DNA of 56,269 nt, from positions 1 to 56,269 of the forward strand of contig CANLVU010000005.1 of assembly GCA_947494535.1 (NCBI GenBank). Reading direction: 5' to 3'. The notes beneath the pieces were generated by a model that was not told the origin of the DNA, ran no database searches, and saw only the letters and a list, made by a program, of their open reading frames with translations. Of the stretch, positions 17,100-24,267 are shown in pieces. The stretch comes from Cytophagaceae bacterium. Lineage in GTDB: Bacteria; Bacteroidota; Bacteroidia; Cytophagales; Spirosomataceae. The position numbers and the translations under genes were made by a program. Each line of letters opens with the position of its first letter. Position 1 is the stretch's first letter.

Positions 17100-18494
17100 T
17101 TACGATTTACGAACTAAACTAGCTGTCATTTCAGCTTCACACACTACTTGGCCTGCTACGTAAGCCTTACCTGTCATTTTAGCAATTCCTCTACGAATAG
17201 GGGCTTGAAGCTCACATTTAAAGATAATGGTATCTCCGGGAATAACACTTTTTCTAAAGCGGCAATTTTCGATTCCCACCAAGTATGGCCAATAATTCTC
17301 TGGATCTTCTACTGAACTTAAAACAAGGATTCCACCCGTCTGTGCCATAGCCTCTACTTGCATAACGCCTGGCATAACCGGATTGTTTGGAAAATGACCC
17401 ATGAAATAGTTTTCATTCATCGTCACATTTTTAACTCCTACGACACTGCTGTCATCTAAATAAATGATTTTGTCAATCATTTGAAAGGGATAACGATGCG
17501 GAAGAAGTTCATAAACGCGTTCGTGCGTGAAAATAGGAGGTTGCTTAGGGTCGTAAGTAGGCACTTTATTTTTCTCTGCGTCTAACATCAATTTCTTGAT
17601 CTTACGCGCCAGTTCTACATTAGAAGCGTGTCCTGGTCGAGAAGCTAAAATTTGTGCTTTAATCGGTCGACCCACTAATGCTAAATCACCCATTAAATCT
17701 AGCAATTTATGGCGAGCCATCTCGTTACTAAAATGTAGGTTTGTATTATTTAAAATACCCGCTTCTTTTGAAACGGAAATTTTAGGTTTGCCCAAAACTT
17801 CGGATAAATGGGCTAATTCAGCTTCAGAATAATCTTTATCAGCTATTACGATAGCATTATTCAAATCACCACCCTTAATTAAACCAGCTTTATATAATAC
17901 TTCTATTTCATGTACGAAACAGAAGGTTCTGCACATAGAAAAATCTTTTTCAAATTGAGAGACGTGGCTCAAATTAGCATGTTGGCTAGTTAGAAATTTG
18001 GAATTATAATCCACCATAACCGCCATGCGGTAGTCATTTAGCGGTAAAGCCGCTAGTTCAATTCCATTTTCTAAATCCTTGAATCGTACTTCCTCCGTAA
18101 TTTCAAAGAATTTGCGGTGCGCATCTTGTTCTACCGGAACCGCGTCTTTTAATGCCTCTACAAATTTGATCGAACTACCATCCATAATAGGAGGTTCTGG
18201 ACCATCTAATTGAATTAATATATTATCAACTTCTAAACCTACAAGTGCTGCTAAAACGTGCTCGACTGTGTTAATGCGCGCACCATTGTGCTCAATGGTC
18301 GTTCCGCGTGAGGTATCAACCACATAGTCTACGTCTGCATCTGCGATGGGTTGACCTGGTAAATCAACACGCTGGAATTTGATCCCATGGTTTGCAGGAG
18401 CGGGTAAAAATGTCAGGTTGGCAACTACGCCAGTATGTAAACCTATACCAGATAGGGTTACAGCATTGGTAATAGTATGTTGCTTATTGTTCAT
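17100..18494 (-). CDS. lpxC/fabZ: Bifunctional LpxC deacetylase / FabZ dehydratase fusion
   Basis: A 464-residue fusion. Residues 1 to about 305 are LpxC, the zinc-dependent deacetylase that commits UDP-acyl-GlcNAc to lipid A, with the zinc-binding TVEHVLAALVGLEVDN and RHKLLDLMGDLAL motifs and the DGPEPPIMDGSS loop. Residues from about 315 are FabZ, the 3-hydroxyacyl-ACP dehydratase of fatty acid synthesis, with the catalytic His in LLPHRYPFQMIDK and the active-site Glu in GHFPNNPVMPGVMQVEAMAQ. Such fusions are known across Bacteroidota and place two enzymes competing for the same hydroxyacyl-ACP pool on one chain. It lies between lpxD (8-base gap) and lpxA. Confidence 0.97.
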   Translation of the reverse strand: MNNKQHTITNAVTLSGIGLHTGVVANLTFLPAPANHGIKFQRVDLPGQPIADADVDYVVDTSRGTTIEHNGARINTVEHVLAALVGLEVDNILIQLDGPEPPIMDGSSIKFVEALKDAVPVEQDAHRKFFEITEEVRFKDLENGIELAALPLNDYRMAVMVDYNSKFLTSQHANLSHVSQFEKDFSMCRTFCFVHEIEVLYKAGLIKGGDLNNAIVIADKDYSEAELAHLSEVLGKPKISVSKEAGILNNTNLHFSNEMARHKLLDLMGDLALVGRPIKAQILASRPGHASNVELARKIKKLMLDAEKNKVPTYDPKQPPIFTHERVYELLPHRYPFQMIDKIIYLDDSSVVGVKNVTMNENYFMGHFPNNPVMPGVMQVEAMAQTGGILVLSSVEDPENYWPYLVGIENCRFRKSVIPGDTIIFKCELQAPIRRGIAKMTGKAYVAGQVVCEAEMTASLVRKS

Positions 18495-18502
18495 ACGCGA
18501 AA

Positions 18503-19510
18503 TTAAGATTCTAATCGTTTTAATAAATCTGGTAATTGACGCAATAAAGCATTACGTTTCAAATATTCACTATTAGGGGAGGCCGGTGTTCCACCAAGGA
18601 TTTGCCCTTCTTTTCGAACAGTTTTCGTTACTCCTGATTGGGCAGTAACACTCGTTTTATCTGCAATGGTAATATGTCCTGCTACACCCACTTGACCACC
18701 AATTAAGCAGTTTTGGCCTATTTTGGTAGAACCAGAAATGCCGGTTTGGGCGGCTATGGCAGTGTTTGCGCCGACTTCAACATTGTGGGCGATTTGGACT
18801 AAATTATCAATTTTAACCCCTTTTTGGATTAAAGTTGAACCCATCGTTGCACGGTCAATGGTCGTATTTGCACCTACACTTACTCCATCTTCTAGTACCA
18901 CGTTTCCTAATTGAGGAATGGTTGAAAATGTACCGTCAGCTTGTGGAGCAAAACCGAATCCATCAGAACCAATGACTGCATTCGCATGGATCGTACAATT
19001 GTTGCCAATAATAGAATCGTTATAAATGACAGCACCAGGGTATATGATGCAGTTATTGCCGATTGTGACTTTATTTCCAATAGTTACATGTGCTGAAATA
19101 TAGGTATCATTACCTATACTGGAGCCTTTTCCTATGCTAGAAAATTGTCCTAAATAGATATTTAAGCCTGTTTTAGCATCATCTGCGATAAAACTAGGTT
19201 GCTGAATTCCTATTTCTTTAACGCTAGTAAATTCTTGGTATTTCTGAAGTAAAATAGTAAAGGCAGCGTATGGGTCTTTTACCTTAATCAAGGTAGCTAG
19301 AGGCTTTTCTTTTAAAACTAAATCGTCAGCTATAATGATGGCTGTTGCCTTAGATGGATATAAGTACGATTCATATTTAGGATTAGCTAAAAAGGATATA
19401 CTTCCTTCTTGCCCGTCTTCTATTTTATTAAACGCTGTTATACTCGCTGATCCATCGCCATCTACTGTTCCTTTTATTAATTGGGCTATTTGATTAACAG
19501 TAAATTTCAT
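18503..19510 (-). CDS. lpxD: UDP-3-O-acylglucosamine N-acyltransferase
   Basis: Third step of lipid A synthesis: it adds the N-linked hydroxyacyl chain to UDP-3-O-acyl-glucosamine. The 335-residue product starts with the uridine-binding domain ([20 protein letters not shown]). A long run of hexapeptide repeats follows, including the conserved [13 protein letters not shown] segment and the catalytic His region in [12 protein letters not shown]. The C terminus is a helix ending in LLKRLES. Length fits the family. It lies 40 bases downstream of the HD-domain gene and leads the lpx genes on the minus strand. Confidence 0.97.
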   Translation of the reverse strand: MKFTVNQIAQLIKGTVDGDGSASITAFNKIEDGQEGSISFLANPKYESYLYPSKATAIIIADDLVLKEKPLATLIKVKDPYAAFTILLQKYQEFTSVKEIGIQQPSFIADDAKTGLNIYLGQFSSIGKGSSIGNDTYISAHVTIGNKVTIGNNCIIYPGAVIYNDSIIGNNCTIHANAVIGSDGFGFAPQADGTFSTIPQLGNVVLEDGVSVGANTTIDRATMGSTLIQKGVKIDNLVQIAHNVEVGANTAIAAQTGISGSTKIGQNCLIGGQVGVAGHITIADKTSVTAQSGVTKTVRKEGQILGGTPASPNSEYLKRNALLRQLPDLLKRLES

Positions 19511-19550
19511 TCGGTCAAACGATGTTTAATTAGGGCACAGAGAATTAATT

Positions 19551-20795
19551 TTAGCTCAATTCACCTTGCAAATATACGCTCTTTGGACAACAAAAATAGT
19601 ATTTTTTTACAATCTTACTCAATGCTTGTATGGTCGGTAAATCTGATGCCTCGAGTAACTCGACCACCTGTCCTTGTTTGTCGACCATCTTAATGGTGTT
19701 GTCGCCCTGTACATAAGCAGCGTTTGATGTAGAGCCTTCTACCACAAAATAGGATAGTTCTTCGTCTGTTATACCGTATTCGCGCTTAATATTTTCTTCT
19801 ATTTCTACTCTTTTTGCCTTAGGGAGTGGCTGTGAGCCTAATTTACAAGTGAATAATTTTCTGGCCAAAAAGTGAGTACATAAATGCTTTAGAATTTTGT
19901 CACTCGTATTTTTCCATTCTTTAATGGCTGCCCACACATCGTGGTCATCTAATTCGGTGAAGGCAATGAGTAAACTTTCATTTTTTGAAAATTCATCCCA
20001 AGTATAGGTGCCTTTTAAAAAGGTTTTTAAAGGACCTGAGCAGGGTAATTTTTGGCCTTCAGAAAATAAATATTTAGCCCGTCGTAAAATTTGAATTAAC
20101 ATCGTTTCAGCTGCAATGGCTGTTTTATGTAAATACACCTGCCAATACATTAATCGACGCGCCATCAAAAAGTTTTCTGTAGAATAAATACCTTTCTCTT
20201 CAATAACTAATTGCTCATTATTCAAGTCCATCATACTTAGTAATCGCTCAGATCCTATAAAACCTTCGCGCACACCTGTGTAAAAAGAATCGCGACTTAA
20301 ATAATCTAAGCGGTCTACATCTAACTGAGAAGACACTAATTGATGGAAAAATTTACGTGGATATTTGTTTTCAAAAATCTCGATGGCTAGGCCTAATCTA
20401 CCCTTGAAATGTTGATTTAATTTCGCCATTAATAGGGTAGATACATCTTCATGCTTTACCTCATTTAACAAAGTATATTCTAGTACATGAGAAAAAGGAC
20501 CATGGCCAATATCGTGTAATAAGATGGCAATTTCTGCCGCTTCACGCTCTTCGGTGGATATCGAATACCCTTTTGCTTTTAAATTATCTAAAACTTGATC
20601 CATTAAGTGCATGGCCCCTAAAGCGTGATGAAAACGCGTATGATGTGCACCCGGGTATACAAATTCAGCTAAACCTAATTGCTTAATACGTTTAAGTCGC
20701 TGAAAATAAGGGTGATCGATCAATTCAAGAATTAATGGATTATTGATTTTAATAAAACCATAAATCGGATCATTAATAATTTTAGTTGGGTACAT
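19551..20795 (-). CDS. HD-domain phosphohydrolase (dGTPase/SAMHD1-like)
   Basis: A 414-residue soluble protein with a metal-binding HD domain: HHTRFHHALGAMHL (about 51-64), the paired His-Asp in ILLHDIGHGPFSHVLE (residues 91-106), and a distal Asp in QLDVDRLDYLSRD. This is the architecture of dNTP triphosphohydrolase-like proteins (COG1078), whose substrates in Bacteroidota are not established. It is the first gene of the minus-strand lpx operon and probably shares its transcript. A direct role in lipid A synthesis cannot be read from the sequence. Confidence 0.88.
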   Translation of the reverse strand: MYPTKIINDPIYGFIKINNPLILELIDHPYFQRLKRIKQLGLAEFVYPGAHHTRFHHALGAMHLMDQVLDNLKAKGYSISTEEREAAEIAILLHDIGHGPFSHVLEYTLLNEVKHEDVSTLLMAKLNQHFKGRLGLAIEIFENKYPRKFFHQLVSSQLDVDRLDYLSRDSFYTGVREGFIGSERLLSMMDLNNEQLVIEEKGIYSTENFLMARRLMYWQVYLHKTAIAAETMLIQILRRAKYLFSEGQKLPCSGPLKTFLKGTYTWDEFSKNESLLIAFTELDDHDVWAAIKEWKNTSDKILKHLCTHFLARKLFTCKLGSQPLPKAKRVEIEENIKREYGITDEELSYFVVEGSTSNAAYVQGDNTIKMVDKQGQVVELLEASDLPTIQALSKIVKKYYFCCPKSVYLQGELS

Positions 20796-20814
20796 GGGAT
20801 ATTCTTTTCCGAAA

Positions 20815-20847
20815 TTTAGCTAAAAAGGTTAGTATTCCTTAATTTTG
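20815..20847 (+). promoter_or_regulatory. Putative promoter of the CAT-anticodon tRNA
   Basis: A TTTA at 20815-20818 and TAATTTTG at 20840-20847 (a full TAnnTTTG match), separated by 21 bases, lie 35 bases before the mature tRNA 5' end. This fits the Bacteroidota promoter pattern with an imperfect -33 element. Confidence 0.5.
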
Positions 20848-20882
20848 TCCCACATTGAATTCCTTTTAAGGATGTACAATGC

Positions 20883-20956
20883 GGACTTGTAGCTCAGTTG
20901 GTTAGAGCATCTGACTCATAATCAGGGGGTCCATGGTTCGAGCCCATGCTGGTCCA
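20883..20956 (+). tRNA. tRNA with anticodon CAT (elongator Met, less likely Ile2)
   Basis: A complete cloverleaf of 74 bases without encoded CCA. D stem GCTC/GAGC; anticodon stem TCTGA/TCAGG around loop CTCATAA (anticodon at 20917-20919); five-base variable loop; T stem CATGG/CCATG with TTCGAGC loop; discriminator A at 20956. The acceptor stem GGACTTG/CTGGTCC contains one U-U mismatch (position 6 with 67) and one G-U pair. The D arm and variable loop resemble elongator tRNA-Met, but a CAT anticodon could also belong to the lysidine-modified tRNA-Ile2. It is not an initiator, since the three-GC-pair anticodon stem is absent. A terminator follows. Confidence 0.93.
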
Positions 20957-20968
20957 CTCTTTTTTTTT

Positions 20969-21001
20969 ACCATACTCTTGTGATGAGAGTATGGTTTTTT
21001 T
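20969..21001 (+). terminator. Intrinsic terminator of the tRNA gene
   Basis: A perfect 10-bp stem (ACCATACTCT at 20969-20978 and its complement at 20986-20995) has a 7-base loop and is followed by a T run to 21001. The T run is only on the plus-strand side, so it serves the tRNA; on the minus strand the Nramp-like gene ends at the hairpin edge. Confidence 0.85.
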
Positions 21002-22253
21002 ATGCGATAAATTCAAGGTAGAGTAACGCTAAAGCAGCAATTGTCATGATAACAAATGCAGCAATTCCCAGCACATTGGAAAGAACGCTATTGGTATTTT
21101 CACCCATGATTTCCTTATTGTTCGAAATATGTAAGATGATGGCAATCAAAACGGGGGCGGTCATCCCATATAATATGGCTGTATATATAAGGGCATTGAT
21201 GGGAGTGATACCCACGTAATTTAAGAAAAGGCCTACCACAAGCGAAAATGCGATGATGGAATAAAAACCTTTGGCCTCATGAAATTTTTTATTTAAGCCC
21301 TGTTCCCATCCAAAGGTTTCTGTAAATATGTAAGAGAGAGAGCCACTTAAAACAGGAATTGCGATTAAACCTGTTCCAATAATACCAGTAGCGAATAACA
21401 AGTAAGCTAAATCGCCTGCTAATGGTTTTAAGGCTAAAGCAGCTTGCTCAACGGTATCAATTTGATGAATCCCACTCTTATATAATACAGTCCCTGTTGT
21501 TAAAATGATAAAATACATGACAAAACCAGAAAATGTCATTCCAAAATCAACGTCTTGCTCCATTTCATGAATTATCCGCTTATTCACTATTAATTTTTTA
21601 TGGACATTCATTTCCTCCACCTCCACTGATGCCTGCCAAAAGAACAAATAGGGAGAAATAGTTGTACCTAAAATACCCACTAAAATGGCAATATACTCTT
21701 TTGTGAATTCAATTTTGGGGATAAATGTTGCAGTCAAAATCTCCTTTATGTCTTGTTTGTAGAGAAAAGGAACAATAAAATAAACTAACATGACGATGCA
21801 CAAATATTTCAGAGTGGCAGCTATTTGAGCATAGGGTAAATAAATAATCAATCCGATCAACAGAATAGTGAATAGAACGCTAAAATAGCTTTGGTCAATC
21901 GAAGGGAATAATAAATTACCCACAGCTCCCATGCCAGCTATATCAGCTCCAATATTCATAATGATTGCTGGAAAACTAAATAAAAGCATCAGATATAAGA
22001 CTGGTTTAGGATAATGCTTTTTCAGGGTACCTGTTAAACCTTGTTTTGTCACTAAACCAATTCTTGCACACATTTGCTGAATAGCAGCCATTAATGGGAA
22101 GGCAATTAAAGCTGTCCAGAGGATTGAAAGACCTAAGCCTGCACCTGCTTGCGAATAGGTGGCTATCCCCGAAGGATCGTCATCGCTTGCTCCTGTGACT
22201 AAGCCGGGTCCTAAAAGCTTCCAAAAGCGAGCAATCCTTTTTTTAATTTCCAT
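21000..22253 (-). CDS. Nramp-family divalent metal transporter, non-canonical motifs
   Basis: A 417-residue membrane protein with about 11 transmembrane helices. The N-terminal segment GPGLVTGASDDDPSGIATYS is the TM1 region of the Nramp superfamily, but the metal-binding DPGN motif reads DPSG. The TM6 motif that normally contains Met-Pro-His reads TISPYLFFWQA. These changes place it in a branch separate from MntH/DMT1; some such relatives transport other divalent ions, so the substrate (Mn, Fe, Mg or other) is open. It is a single gene, divergent from the AraC-type regulator with 89 bases between starts. Confidence 0.85.
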   Translation of the reverse strand: MEIKKRIARFWKLLGPGLVTGASDDDPSGIATYSQAGAGLGLSILWTALIAFPLMAAIQQMCARIGLVTKQGLTGTLKKHYPKPVLYLMLLFSFPAIIMNIGADIAGMGAVGNLLFPSIDQSYFSVLFTILLIGLIIYLPYAQIAATLKYLCIVMLVYFIVPFLYKQDIKEILTATFIPKIEFTKEYIAILVGILGTTISPYLFFWQASVEVEEMNVHKKLIVNKRIIHEMEQDVDFGMTFSGFVMYFIILTTGTVLYKSGIHQIDTVEQAALALKPLAGDLAYLLFATGIIGTGLIAIPVLSGSLSYIFTETFGWEQGLNKKFHEAKGFYSIIAFSLVVGLFLNYVGITPINALIYTAILYGMTAPVLIAIILHISNNKEIMGENTNSVLSNVLGIAAFVIMTIAALALLYLEFIA

Positions 22254-22342
22254 TTAATTTAACAGTATGGTGGTAATTTACTAAGTATTGATTTTGAATC
22301 ATTATATTTTAGTACATTACATTTATATCTAACCACTTCATA

Positions 22343-23479
22343 ATGCTGTTTCTATTTCAATCGATTTTTGTCATGACGCTATTTACTAGTTTTATGACGC
22401 CCTCGATCATATTCTTGAAATCACGAGGATCCTTATTCGCTAATCCTAACATCTATTTAGCGATTTTATTTTTTATTTCTGGGATTTATTGTTTGACTGT
22501 TTATTCTATGTCTTTGGGCCATAGTTTATTATTTACGGTTCTTTTGTATGGCAATTTCTCGTCTATCTATTTTCTAATTGGACCACTTTTGTATTTTTAT
22601 CTCAGAAGTTTGCATTCAGGCAAAACACAGTTGAAAGGTTCTGATTTATGGCATATTTTGCCCTTTCTTCTTGTTTTTATAGATACCATTCCTTATTACT
22701 TGTCGCCCTATGCGTATAAAATAGAAGTGGTTAGGCAAGTGTTTAGTGATTGGACCGCTATGTTTTCGATAAAATTAGGATTCGTATTTAATGCAGTTCA
22801 TTTATACTTAATGCGTCCTTTGTTATTGACTTGCTATACAGTTTGGGGAATAGTTTATTTGAAAAAAAATAATTTGTACTTCTTTAAAGCAACACGTCTA
22901 GGGTTTTGGTTAGTTGTTTTTATACTTTTACAATGGATCGTTTTTGCGGGAATGAGTTCTGTTTTTTTAGGGGTATGGCTGGAAAATAACTGGGGTTATT
23001 CTTTTTTAAATCATCCTGGTGAGATAAAGTACATCACCCTAATGGCCTATATGGTGATGGTTTGTACCTTGTATTTCTTTCCGCAGGTCATCTATTTAGA
23101 TGTGGATAAGTTTAAAAGAGTATTAACTCCACAGGATGAGTATTGGTGGCAGTTTGACCAGACAATTAACGACTGTTATATCTTCAATAAGCCATTCTTG
23201 CAGCCCATGCTAACTTTGGATCAATTAGGGGAATTAGTGCAAAAAGATAAAAAAGAACTGAATGATTTTTTCGAGCTTTACCTTTTTACTAACTTCACTG
23301 ATGAAATGAATCGTTTGAGAATTCAATATGCCAAGAATTTAATTAAACAGGGTTGTTTAAAGAAATCTTGCCTGAAAGGATTGTTTAAAGATTCTGGTTT
23401 TGAAAATGACGAAAAATTGAATTACTTTTTTTTAGAATTTGAGGGAGTGAGTGTGAAGGAGTTTATCCAAACAGTATAA
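22343..23479 (+). CDS. Membrane-anchored AraC-type regulator-like protein
   Basis: A 378-residue protein. Residues 1 to about 250 contain roughly seven hydrophobic helices. The remaining 120 residues are soluble and resemble an AraC/XylS helix-turn-helix domain: NRLRIQYAKNLIKQG is like the first HTH helix region, and GLFKDSGFENDEKLNYFF followed by the GVSVKEFIQTV end is like the second HTH and C-terminal signature (DVGFxSxSxFxRxFKxxxGxTPxxYR). The match is degenerate, with the usual Arg/Lys of the second recognition region poor. 7TM-AraC proteins in Bacteroidota are thought to sense signals at the membrane. The next gene starts 11 bases downstream, so the two are probably co-transcribed. Confidence 0.65.
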   Translation: MLFLFQSIFVMTLFTSFMTPSIIFLKSRGSLFANPNIYLAILFFISGIYCLTVYSMSLGHSLLFTVLLYGNFSSIYFLIGPLLYFYLRSLHSGKTQLKGSDLWHILPFLLVFIDTIPYYLSPYAYKIEVVRQVFSDWTAMFSIKLGFVFNAVHLYLMRPLLLTCYTVWGIVYLKKNNLYFFKATRLGFWLVVFILLQWIVFAGMSSVFLGVWLENNWGYSFLNHPGEIKYITLMAYMVMVCTLYFFPQVIYLDVDKFKRVLTPQDEYWWQFDQTINDCYIFNKPFLQPMLTLDQLGELVQKDKKELNDFFELYLFTNFTDEMNRLRIQYAKNLIKQGCLKKSCLKGLFKDSGFENDEKLNYFFLEFEGVSVKEFIQTV

Positions 23480-23490
23480 ATAAGTTCAAT

Positions 23491-24006
23491 ATGAAGAGTT
23501 TTTTGTGTTTATGTTTTGTTCTAGGCTTTTCATCCTTTGCGTTTTCTCAAAAGGTGATAAGTTCCTCTATCGGTTCAGGCGGTTCCACTACAATGGTAGA
23601 TGGAAAATATTATTCCCAAATCATTGGGCAGCAGAGCGCCGTTACGGGTACTTCTACTAAAGGTGGTGTTATTGTTCGCCAAGGATTTAAGCAGCCTTCT
23701 TTATTAGAAAGAAGTATTGCTGCCTCAGGGATTAAGTTGAATGTACAAGAAGAAAATCCAATTATTTACACTGCTTTTCCGAATCCTTTTGTGGATAAAT
23801 TAACCATCGGATTCTCGGTACCAAGTACAAAGCCAACTTTTGTGGCCATTTATGATCAATTAGGATCGGTTATTTACCAGCATACCTACGAAGCACCTAT
23901 CAAGGAAATTGTTTTCACAGACTTCTCTGGTATTCGAGTGGGTAAGTATATTTTACATGTGATTTCTTCAGGAAAACCTTTTACAACCACGATTGTAAAA
24001 GAATAA
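23491..24006 (+). CDS. Small secreted protein with T9SS C-terminal sorting domain
   Basis: A 171-residue exported protein. The signal peptide is MKSFLCLCFVLGFSSFAFSQ (residues 1-20). A short glycine/serine-rich region with no recognised fold follows (about 25-75). The last 80 residues fit the type A T9SS sorting domain (TIGR04183): AFPNPFVDKLTIGFSV, then YDQLGSVIYQ, FSGIRVGKYILHV and a C-terminal Lys-Glu. The cargo portion is unusually small, so the protein may be a surface adhesin-like or cell-wall-attached peptide of unknown role. It is predicted to leave through the SprA translocon encoded at 5-12 kb. Confidence 0.85.
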   Translation: MKSFLCLCFVLGFSSFAFSQKVISSSIGSGGSTTMVDGKYYSQIIGQQSAVTGTSTKGGVIVRQGFKQPSLLERSIAASGIKLNVQEENPIIYTAFPNPFVDKLTIGFSVPSTKPTFVAIYDQLGSVIYQHTYEAPIKEIVFTDFSGIRVGKYILHVISSGKPFTTTIVKE

Positions 24007-24267
24007 TTACAGGCTAAATTTTACCTAACTTTTTGCGTTTTTCCTCCTCGTTAGTGATTCGTGATTTTTTTCTGTTTCTACTTTGCAATATGTGAAGAAT
24101 TTTAGCCTAAAGAATCTAATAATATTGTTACTAATTTTTGTGAGGGGGAAATTGCTTTTTGAAGCAGGCAATCGTATGCTGTTCAAGCTAAAACCAAAGT
24201 TGTTTATACATACAATTTCAAATTATAATGCTAGTTTAGTGTGATTTTAGCTCTAAACCTTATCAAA
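24007..24267 (+). other. Intergenic region before the rhamnosidase gene
   Basis: 261 bases without a convincing gene. The sequence is AT-rich with a GC-richer patch near 24143-24180, where a small hairpin is possible (TTGCTTTTTGAAGCA and following). An in-frame GTG at 24241 is not a likely start because the ATG at 24268 opens a clean signal peptide. Promoter or operator elements for the rhamnose genes are expected here, but I could not identify a confident -33/-7 pair. Confidence 0.5.

Noticed and set aside
17100-18494. LpxC-FabZ fusion as a novel protein
   Set aside because: This fusion is already known in Bacteroidota, so it is reported only as a feature.
24007-24240. Hidden small gene between the T9SS protein and the rhamnosidase
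   Set aside because: No reading frame with a plausible start and length; the first ATG on the plus strand is followed at once by a stop codon.
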